A stretch of 40,279 nucleotides of DNA from an uncultured Clostridia bacterium (lineage in GTDB: Bacteria; Bacillota; Clostridia; Christensenellales; Borkfalkiaceae), in the NCBI GenBank assembly GCA_947631195.1, contig CANRKK010000022.1, positions 1 through 40,279 on the forward strand, in the 5' to 3' direction. Below, one piece after another: positions 17,701 to 24,900 of this stretch. A program made the position numbers and the translations under genes. Every line of letters begins with the position of its first letter. Positions within the stretch are counted from its first letter, which is position 1. The notes beneath the pieces are model-generated. The model was given only the letters and a program-made list of their open reading frames with translations. It was not told where the DNA came from and made no database searches.

Positions 17701-19099
17701 CAACACGAGGCTCACCTCGATCTCCTTCCCCGATTCCTTAACCATAATAGGACCGTACGCGTTTGCGGCGTGCAGGGGACTTACGTCTTTAAATTTAAAC
17801 AAAGTAAAATACATCTACGATTGCGCATTTATGGGTTGCGAAAGGTTGACGTCCGTCACGGGCGATAACGTCGAATCCATAGGCGTGCAGGCGTTCTTCC
17901 AGGACGCGGCGCTCACAACGCTCACCTTCCCCAAGGCCAAACTCGTAAACGCAAACGCGTTTATGCAGTGCACGGGGCTTACCGAAATCAGTTTGCCCGA
18001 GTGCGAGGCGATTGCAAGCTATGCGTTCTATCAGGATACCGCCCTCAAAACGATAGACGCGCCCAAGACGAAAGTAATATATCCTGCGGCGTTCTACGGC
18101 GACTACGAACTTGCCGAAATAAACTTCCCCGCGGTTGAATTTATAGGGGAGGCGGCGTTCTTCGCTTCGGGGCTTAAAACCGTAACCCTGCCCAAAACTT
18201 TAAACAGGCTCGACAGGGCTGCCTTTGCCCAGAGCATATATCTCGAAGAGTTTACGGTGGAGGACGGCAACACCGTGTTCACCACCGACGGCAAGGGTCT
18301 TTACCGCACGCTGCCCAACGGCGGACTGGAAATTATTTCCTACGCGCAGGGCAACCCGGCAACCGAGTACTCCGTAAAGGAGGGCACCGTGCGCATCGGC
18401 GACTGGGCGCTCTCCTACGCGGGCAACATTCTCCGCATAGAACTGCCCTCAACCTTAAAGAGCGTGGGCACGGGCGGCTTCTACTACCTCGGAATGAAAA
18501 AGGACCAGGATCCTCCCACATACGTATTCCACAGCGTGGAAGCTCCCGCAGTGGAGGGCGAGTACGAGGCGGATCTGCAGAGCTTCATACAGCTCTACAA
18601 CAACTTCAGCACCAATCTCGGCAGCGGATATAAGTTCAACATCGAATATCCCAAAAACGGCTCCGGCTACAACAACCACGTGTACGGCAACTACTTCAAC
18701 GAGCCCGAAACCTATCTCGACGAGGGCGCGGAGCAGGGCACTTTGGCGCTGATTGCAAGGATCGACGCGCTCGACCCCGACAACCTCGACGGCAACGAAA
18801 TAACGCTGATCCGCAGGAGCTACAACCTGCTCAGTTCCACCCAAAAGGCCTTTGTGACCAACTACCAGAAGTTCTGCGAGCTCGAAGCGGCCTATAACAG
18901 CCAGCAGGGGGATGACCCCGGCGAGGAATCGGGCGGCAATCAGGGCGAGGGCGAAGGCGGCGTTCCCGCGGCTCCCTCAAACGGCGGATGTTCGGGCTTC
19001 GTATCGGGAGATATGGGCGTTATCGGCGGAACTATGATACTACTTGCCGCGGCGCTGCTTGTTGCGGCAAGAAAGAAAGGAGGCAGTACAAAGAAATGA
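11741..19099 (+). CDS. Subtilisin-like (S8) protease fused to BspA-like LRRs, cell-surface anchored
   Basis: 2452 residues from the TTG at 11741, preceded by AGGAGG at 11729-11734. An upstream in-frame TTG at 11720 lacks a ribosome site and would add residues before the signal peptide. Order: Sec signal cut after VLA (about 25), I9-like propeptide (about 95-200), S8 catalytic domain, two or three beta domains, an Ig-like domain, an LRR_5 array (about 1365-2260), a helical and acidic Gly/Glu linker, then a membrane tail. The catalytic triad is complete: Asp233 in ILDTGLD, His306 in SHGTHVAG, Ser656 in GTSMATP. A PA-type insertion lies between His and Ser (about 490-600). The architecture up to the beta domains resembles lactocepin and C5a peptidase. 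The tail has GGCSGFVSG (Cys2417), a hydrophobic stretch and ARKKGGSTKK; no LPxTG motif is present. It probably digests extracellular protein. Confidence 0.9.
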   Translation: MKKLALSILSLVLVGTLAAQPVLAQTSAVNGRQDSGADVQTESSAESAPQREYSYGGGEILNVTDSLGETIAMQTNGYVAQNEYAQYASSSSERKVIVELSGNSLASGYRALGSATAYGSISEYAVSGAGKKLAAECREEQRSFLSALDGLGIGYSSEYSYNGIVNGVALTVKESDLAAISAVEGVKNIIFSEQYDVPAAEAVFNPVKAYSTGIYDTTGISYTGAGQVVAILDTGLDYTHNAFSVMPPVQTIKKSDVKAAVDSGNLAAQTRLEGVDENKLYYNAKVPFQFDYADNDADVFPVASSHGTHVAGIITGYEETVNYEPLPSDTNMYFNTNDNGDPTFKGVAVDAQLAILKVFSDDLDAPGGETVNILAALNDAVLLDVDVINMSLGRNCGFSRASDDDALNRIYDSIREMGISLIVAAGNSFSSAYGGTYGNTNLATNPDSGTVSSPAIYNGAICIASVSGQLSPYFLANNSVAVYYSNARNSAGQELDFLTTLLGNERTKTFKYIVIGGYGENHNYTSAVKAKLQQGNTIAVVSRGNTSFEDKQKVAAANGAVGCIIYNNVSGTINASLGTGYEIPTCTVTMDIAKQFISSEEGTITLSTDYKAGPFMSDFSSWGASPDLHLYPDITAHGGYITSSVLGGYGVYSGTSMATPNVAGISTLIRQYLAEKYPDMSKRERNDLMYQLMMSTATIAKNEDGNPYSPRKQGAGLADITNTINAEAYLYVEGDNKTKIELGDDPQRNGSYTLRFRINNTSSSAKTYRLDKYVMTESMSSDGITVAEKAYMLDDAVVKLVKTDSGVTYSGGVLTVSANTDAELTFTLELTKADKEYLDKYFTNGMFVEGYIRFIEENSPTGNIELSIPFMAFYGDWLAAPMFDKSSYDVSQSYFDSSVPDEDKLQADVYESVVIGKYYRARENYMGMGQYVMIHEDQDTPIVESSIDKIAVGGSDYGIYELYAVYAGMLRSAKTMQITVTDAVTGAVVFERTDYEVGKSSGGGPALIEIELDPLKLGLKNNTKYNVCLTGTLDYENGDRANVNTWEFTFYVDYEMPSISDYEVRTVFDREDNETVYLDLYLSDNHYIECLQLFSASTSSGSDLTMLNQYPIPVQGGRNSITKVTVDITDYIQAFKDNKINGVTNQIGVYMQDYALNTGAYIVPLRWEEVESVSMKHDGQELSDIGSVEISVGEAYDFELTTLPVKTDFSALNITFSNIGIAEIREGVIYGKRAGNSHVTVRPLRPTLENYTYEFDLVVKEGAAEKVSAKNVYFSTYKKGNMTVGISNNRIALDSGVTTQIGLTYNPWYATPENLKWESVTPDKVSVTSNGTVTTLDTGVGRVRVSWTYGGVEYSSSLVITIGEKYEIVSGYLYSYNGADKLLQIPANLGITTIGHYLEQTAGPFYQNTNITTAIIPSGVTTIGLASFYGCTNLTTLFLPATLETIGESAFYGCTRLKNVYWYTEAYWDDDFNAYTFVNDSGERVRCFTDTGEVVGGFEYGTDCTAKNINVRAQAFYMCSAMESFDLSHATAIYSQAFSFCRGLKKLDVSNVSYSETYAFGNCTGVTEIITSEKTAVGDGMFYANTALESVDIYASRLGNQAFSDCSKLKNVNICNDISVIGARAFYNCSRLANFNLRNNARITQLNATVFGNCTALTSLSLNGVSFLGSDVFNNCNKLEEVDFGSRSSLDTVSSYPFVGCSRLVRLTVADNNRYLTTRKLTIGDVEYSLIYRGNSLVLAPTAYKISSFDFDDGNGGVVEEIGASAYAYSGIKTDTLIIPEGVKRIGDYAFYSCSFETLVLPSTLEYLGDQVFAYNTNLRRVVFLGGDFKVLSYCTFLRCTALEEVALPEGLTEIEMSAFRYCTSLQGITLPASLKTVGPYAFESCISLEKVDFAEGSELETIDRYAFSNIPVQTFDFPKGIKTIGNYAFYYSGLTKITVPASLETFGNFAFAYCPDLKDVTLEEGLQYIGYGAFAWVNTAGTGFYYNTRLTSISFPDSLTIIGPYAFAACRGLTSLNLNKVKYIYDCAFMGCERLTSVTGDNVESIGVQAFFQDAALTTLTFPKAKLVNANAFMQCTGLTEISLPECEAIASYAFYQDTALKTIDAPKTKVIYPAAFYGDYELAEINFPAVEFIGEAAFFASGLKTVTLPKTLNRLDRAAFAQSIYLEEFTVEDGNTVFTTDGKGLYRTLPNGGLEIISYAQGNPATEYSVKEGTVRIGDWALSYAGNILRIELPSTLKSVGTGGFYYLGMKKDQDPPTYVFHSVEAPAVEGEYEADLQSFIQLYNNFSTNLGSGYKFNIEYPKNGSGYNNHVYGNYFNEPETYLDEGAEQGTLALIARIDALDPDNLDGNEITLIRRSYNLLSSTQKAFVTNYQKFCELEAAYNSQQGDDPGEESGGNQGEGEGGVPAAPSNGGCSGFVSGDMGVIGGTMILLAAALLVAARKKGGSTKK

Positions 19100-21984
19100 A
19101 AAAGAAACTCCTTATAATAGCGGGCGCGCTTTCCCTGTGCATAACGGGGGCGATATTTGCGGGATGTAACGGGCAGGGCGGACAGACCCCTCCCGCACCC
19201 CCCGCGGGCAGCGCGGGAATAGAGGACGGCACGGGCGACGGCTATTCCGAACAGCAATACAGCTACTCCTTCCAATCCAACGGGGGCAGCGACGTGGCGG
19301 GCGGCACTCTCTACAAAAACGAGATGATGTCAAAGCCCCAATCCCCCGTGCGCAGCGGATATAAGTTCACGGGCTGGTATTTTGACGAGGAATGTACACG
19401 TCTTGCCGAGTTTGTAAACTACAGGATGCCCGGCCACAACATAACCTTTTATGCAGGTTGGGAAAAGTTGATTTCCATAACGTTCGACACGAACGGCGGC
19501 AAGGATATGGCGGCGGTCGAGGGCTCCGCGGGCGAAGAAGTGGGCGAAGTTGCAACTCCCGAATACGAGGGCTACGTGTTCGAGGGCTGGTACGCCGACG
19601 AGGACTGCACCCAAAGATATAACTTCGGCGTGTTCCCCGACGAGGACGTCACCGTGTATGCCAAATGGCGCGCAAGGAACATGAGCGTTAAAGTAACTTT
19701 CGTCGACGAAAACGGCGAATCCGAAACAAAAACTTATGCCGAGGGCGACGAGATAGAGCTCGAAGTAAAGCAGCCTGCGGGCGACGGGGCGGAATACCTC
19801 GAATACGCGGGCTGGGCGGTAAGTTCCCAAAACGGGCGCGTTGTCAGCGGCAAATACACCGTGACGAACGAAGATACAACCCTGACCCTCACCTTCAAAA
19901 CCCACAAACAGTGGGCAAAAATAACCGTTAACCCCTCTATGTATCTCAAAGAGGAATACCGCGAACAGGGCTTTACGTTCTACGCGCAAAAGGGTTATCC
20001 TCTCTCCGACCACAAACATAACCTCGAGGGTTACTCAGGCGACTTCTACAATACCTATTTTGACGACAGCATAGTTGCGGGGCAGCGCATCGAGTACATA
20101 GGCCTCACCAGCACCCACGGCGTCGCGTTCGACCCCGACAAAGATTTGGTGGCGGGAGATATGGAGCTCGTGCCCGACTTCAGCTCGATAGATCTGCAGT
20201 TCGACGGCGTATATACGCTTGCGGACTATCCCTCGGGCGCGCTGTTCTACGGCGAGGCGGACATCAGGACCTATCTCGGCATAGACGCGGACAAGGAGAT
20301 CAGCTCCGCGCAGTGGGCGCAGTTCCAAAAGGTCTACTATATGGTTACGGGATATACCTGTCAACAGGGCATAACCGAGATATATATCCCCGACAACTAC
20401 AAGGGCGATGGGGACGTCTCCAACTATCCCGTAGTGCTGATAATGGACGGCGCGTTCAAGGGCCTGACCGAAATAACCAAGGTGCGCCTGCCGCTCTCCC
20501 TTATGTCCATACAAAAGAGCGTGTTCGAGGGTTGCACAAACCTTTCTGAAATAACCCTCCCCGAGGGCCTTTCGGAGATAAGCGACTCCGCGTTCAAAGA
20601 CTGCGCCTCGCTTTTAAACGTAAACATTCCCAAGAGTCTTTTAATCTTCGGCTACAATGTGTTCTACAACACGCCGTTTGAAAGCGGTCTGGAGTTAAGC
20701 GCGCTCGGACAGGACTTTATCTATCTCAACAACGGACAGGTGCTCTACAAGTGCATGAAGGAATTTCCCGCCCTGCCCCAAGACTTCGAATATGATTTGA
20801 CCAACCCCGAAATGGGCAAGCACGTGCTCACTTTGAGCGACGGCGACATCTATTCCATAGCGGGCGGCGCGTTCGCGGGAAGAAAGGGACTAGTCGGCGT
20901 GGCGATAGGAAAGGGAGTGGAGCTTATCGGCAACGGCGCGTTCAAGGGCTGCACCGATCTGCACACGTTTATCCCGAGCAGCGACACCCTCTATATTTTG
21001 GACGAGGCCTTTATGGACTGCACCTCCCTCGTGGAATTCCTCAACAAGGACACCCTTATGCAGTTGGGCGCGCGCGCGTTTAAAAACTGCACCTCCCTCG
21101 TGGGCATACAGTATCAGCCCCCCGCGGACGGCAATGAGGAGGCGGCCAACGCCATTAAGTACGACAGGTTCTATATTGGTTTGAACCTTATGACCATAGG
21201 CGAGTCGGTATTTGAAAACTGCACCTCGCTCACCCACGTGGAGATGGCGCGCTACAGCTATCTGGACGGCCCCACCCTCTACTACGAGGCAACCATATTG
21301 AATTATATCCCCCAAAACGCGTTCAAGGGCTGCACAAACCTCGTTGAATTCCGCGCTATGGACGACGTCTTGGAAATAGCTTCGGGCGCTTTCGAGGGCT
21401 GCACGAGCCTTAAAACGGTATATCTCGGCGACACTGCAGACTCCTACATATCTGCCGTCCGCAAGGACGCGTTCAAGGGCTGCACGGGACTGCGCAGGGT
21501 GGTAATCTCCCGCCCCGTCACTACCGACAACGACGACCTCGTGAAGTTTGAGGACGGCTGCTTCGACGAAACAAACGAGTACTTCTACATTCAGGTAATG
21601 TCCACGAGCAGCTTAACGAGCTACAGCGCAAGCACCGAAATGTATAAGGACCACTTCACCACAACCAACACGGGCGCGCCCGCAATCACGGTAAAGAGCC
21701 GCGAAGTTGCAATAGAGGGCAGCGCAGCGTTTACAATCGACGCCGCATATCTCAAAAAGTATGCTTCGGCGGAGGACACGAATATAGGCAACTTCAAGCT
21801 CACGCCGGAGGGCGACCTTGTCTGGGCGGTTGCGTCCGTGGAGCTTGACGGCAAAACGGTGAAACCCAACGCGGACGGAACTTTCGATCTGTCCGAAGAG
21901 GGGACGTACACCGTAACGTTTACGGTAAGCGACGCCTACGGCGTATCTTCAAACGACCATATCTATCTGGTTGTAAATAAATAA
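19096..21984 (+). CDS. LRR lipoprotein with InlB B-repeats and Ig-like C terminus
   Basis: 962 residues. The ATG at 19096 overlaps the protease stop in an ATGA junction, which implies translational coupling. An AGGAGG lies at 19078-19083, unusually far (12 bases) from the start. The lipoprotein signal ends in FAGC (Cys24). Two clear B-repeats (about 50-190, with YKFTGWYFDEEC and YVFEGWYADEDC) and a third weaker one precede an LRR_5 array (about 380-820; AFKGCT, VFENCT). The last roughly 100 residues form a beta domain of bacterial Ig/cadherin type ending in DHIYLVVNK. It has no catalytic motif. Its tight coupling to the protease suggests matched expression and possibly a shared surface complex. 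Confidence 0.87.
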   Translation: MKKKLLIIAGALSLCITGAIFAGCNGQGGQTPPAPPAGSAGIEDGTGDGYSEQQYSYSFQSNGGSDVAGGTLYKNEMMSKPQSPVRSGYKFTGWYFDEECTRLAEFVNYRMPGHNITFYAGWEKLISITFDTNGGKDMAAVEGSAGEEVGEVATPEYEGYVFEGWYADEDCTQRYNFGVFPDEDVTVYAKWRARNMSVKVTFVDENGESETKTYAEGDEIELEVKQPAGDGAEYLEYAGWAVSSQNGRVVSGKYTVTNEDTTLTLTFKTHKQWAKITVNPSMYLKEEYREQGFTFYAQKGYPLSDHKHNLEGYSGDFYNTYFDDSIVAGQRIEYIGLTSTHGVAFDPDKDLVAGDMELVPDFSSIDLQFDGVYTLADYPSGALFYGEADIRTYLGIDADKEISSAQWAQFQKVYYMVTGYTCQQGITEIYIPDNYKGDGDVSNYPVVLIMDGAFKGLTEITKVRLPLSLMSIQKSVFEGCTNLSEITLPEGLSEISDSAFKDCASLLNVNIPKSLLIFGYNVFYNTPFESGLELSALGQDFIYLNNGQVLYKCMKEFPALPQDFEYDLTNPEMGKHVLTLSDGDIYSIAGGAFAGRKGLVGVAIGKGVELIGNGAFKGCTDLHTFIPSSDTLYILDEAFMDCTSLVEFLNKDTLMQLGARAFKNCTSLVGIQYQPPADGNEEAANAIKYDRFYIGLNLMTIGESVFENCTSLTHVEMARYSYLDGPTLYYEATILNYIPQNAFKGCTNLVEFRAMDDVLEIASGAFEGCTSLKTVYLGDTADSYISAVRKDAFKGCTGLRRVVISRPVTTDNDDLVKFEDGCFDETNEYFYIQVMSTSSLTSYSASTEMYKDHFTTTNTGAPAITVKSREVAIEGSAAFTIDAAYLKKYASAEDTNIGNFKLTPEGDLVWAVASVELDGKTVKPNADGTFDLSEEGTYTVTFTVSDAYGVSSNDHIYLVVNK

Positions 21985-21997
21985 AAGGAGGCGGACA

Positions 21998-24900
21998 ATG
22001 AAAATATTCAAAAAGATACTTGTTTTGACCCTTTGCCTCGTTCTCGGCGCAACGCCCTTCTTCACGGCGTGCGGCGAAGGCGGCGGAGCGCAGGATCAGT
22101 GCACGATATCGTTCTATCAGGATTCGGCTTCGGCGGAACCTTTCGACTCGATGAAAGTCAAAAAGGGAACCGTGCCCGATATTTCAGGCGTGACCGCGCC
22201 CGACAAGGCAGGCGAAAAGTTCGTTGACTGGACGGACGCGAGGAATTCCTCCACGCCCTACGACAGAACGCAGGCGGTGGAGGGCGATTTGGAGCTTTTC
22301 GGCATGTGGAGCCCCAACCCCGGCCAAACGGTGAAGGTTATATTTAACCTCAACTACAGCGGATCGACGAATATCGTAAAGGAAGGGCCCGCAGGCAGCG
22401 CGCTCGACTTCCCCGAGGTGACCCGCACCAACTACACCTTCAAGGGCTGGTTTAACGACAAGGATTGCCAAACTCCCTACGACTCCTTAAACTATCCCCA
22501 ATCCAACACCACGCTCTACGCCAAGTGGGAAGTAAACAGCGACGCCGTTGAAGTGACCTACATGCTCGGCGACGAAGTGTTTGCCCAAAAGGCGGTTATA
22601 AAGGGCGGCAAGGCCGAAGATTTGGCCTGCGACCCCTACGACTACGTATTCCTCGGCTGGCTGGATAAAAACGGCGCGGAGTACAACTTCGGCGCGGCGG
22701 TCAACGACCCCCTTACGCTCCGTGCAAATTATTACAGCAAGGGCCTCGAAGTGGAGGACGGCGAAGTTTGGGGCTATGACGACGGCACATACGGCAAAAA
22801 CATAGTCGTTCCCGCAATATGGTACGGCGACGACGGCGCGGGCGAGCCCGTGGAAGTTAAAATTATCTGCGACCTCAGCGGCCTCGACTGCGAGACCATA
22901 GTTTTGGCCGAGGGCATAGAAGAAATCGAAAAGTCGGCGTTTGCAGACTGCCAGTCCCTCACCAAGGTGGTAATTCCCTCAACCGTAACTTACATCGGCA
23001 CGGGCGCATTCCGCGGCTGCGAAAGCCTTGTGGAAAAGTCCTTTGCCGGCAACGATACCCTGCAGGTGCAGGACGGCATAATTTTGGGCGACGACGGCAA
23101 GACGGCCCTCCTCTATATAGGCGACAAGTTGGACGGCACGCTCACCATTCCCGCCACGGTTACAAAGATAGACCGGTACGCCTTTTCGTATGCGAACATA
23201 AATAAGCTCGTCGTGCCCGCCACGGTAACGGCGATAGAGGCGAACGCATTTTCAAACAGCCTCATAAGGGAGGCGGAAATCAACAGCTCGCAGACCTTTT
23301 TGCCGCAGTCGGCGTTTGAAGAATCTACCCTTTTGAAAACGGTAACGCTTGCCGCGGGAATAACCACGATACAGTCCCGCGCGTTCTACGACTGCGCTTC
23401 GCTCTCGACGGTAAATATACAGGCCGACACGATAAATTTGAGGAACAACGCGTTCTATTATTGCTCCTCGCTCGAAAGTTTCCCCTTCGACAAGATAGGA
23501 ACTCTCGGCGAAAGCGTGTTTGCCTACGCGGGCATAAAGACGTACTCCTTTAAAGAGGGCGCAACCGAAGTTGCCGTAAAGCAGTTCGAAAACTGGAACA
23601 ACCTCACCGAGGTCACCCTGCCCTCGAGCATACAGACGATAGGCGAAAGCGCGTTTGACGGCTGCGAGGCCCTTGCAACTTTAAATATAGACGACGGTTC
23701 CGAACTTAAAGAAATTGGTGCGCGCGCCTTTGCTGGCACCAAGCTGCAGTCTCTCGACCTCACGGCGTGCGAATCCCTCGCCACCATAGGCGCAAACGCG
23801 TTCTACAACTGCGCCTCCCTCACAAGCGTAAAACTGCCTTCAAACCTCAGCGTCATAGGTTCTGCGGCCTTCTGGGGCTGCTCCGCGCTGGAAGAGTTGA
23901 GTATTCCCTTCGTCGGCTCCTACAACTACGAGGGCTTCCGCATCTTCTTTGAAGAAGTATTCATGCGCGATTATTGCACCAGTATTGCATACAGCCTAAT
24001 GGCTCACAACGGCGAGTACTATTATCAGAAATATAAGGAAGATCCCGAAGGGTTTGCGGACGAATATATGACAAATCCCGCGCTGCGCGAGTGGTACGAG
24101 CTGCACAAGGAGGGCAAAAAAGCCGAGTACGACAAAAAGAATCTGACGGAAATTTTCTCCACGGCTTCGCTGTTCGGCTATATCTTCGGCGGCAACGCAT
24201 ATCAGGGCGGCGTGCTCATACAGCAGTTTATGGACGTTGTGGATTCGGGCTCGCCCCAAACCTACAGCTTCTATATCCCCGAATCCCTCAAAAAGATAAC
24301 GGTTACGGGCGAAACGATAACGGCGTGCGCGTTCAACTCCATGCTCAGCTACAGGGGCACGTTTGAATTTACCGATAAACTTACGGATATCGGCGCGCGC
24401 GCGTTCAGCACCCAGACGGCAATCCCCGCGTTTGACTTCTCCACTGCAACCAACCTCAAAAACATAGGCGCAAACGCATTTTCAAACTGCAGGGGCCTCA
24501 CCGAAGTGGTATTGCCCGACTCTCTCGAAGTAGTAGGCGCAAGCTCCTTCCGCGGCTGCTCCAACCTTGCCACCGTGCAGGTTCCCGTAGCCTCTTCCGA
24601 AAAGCCCCTCGTTTTGGGCGCGTATGCGTTTGGCGATTGCTCAAATCTCTCCAAATTCTACGCCAAGGGCGAAACGACCGAAGAGGGCACGTTCAAATTC
24701 AACAACGTAAACTTCTCCAACTATTCTTTCCTCAACTGCGGAAAGCTCAAAGTAGTGGAAAGCGCCCAATCCGTCGGTTTTATAATGGGCTGGTACGGCA
24801 CCGAGGGCGCGCAGCTCCAGTGCAACGCATTCTACACCGACAGCCTCGTGGAAGTTAAATTCCCCGAAAACGCGGCAAACTTCCGCTACGTTCTCCCCGA

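Noticed and set aside
18900-19099. LPxTG sortase signal on the protease
   Set aside because: No LPxTG or near variant is present before the hydrophobic tail; the motif there is a Gly-Gly-Cys.
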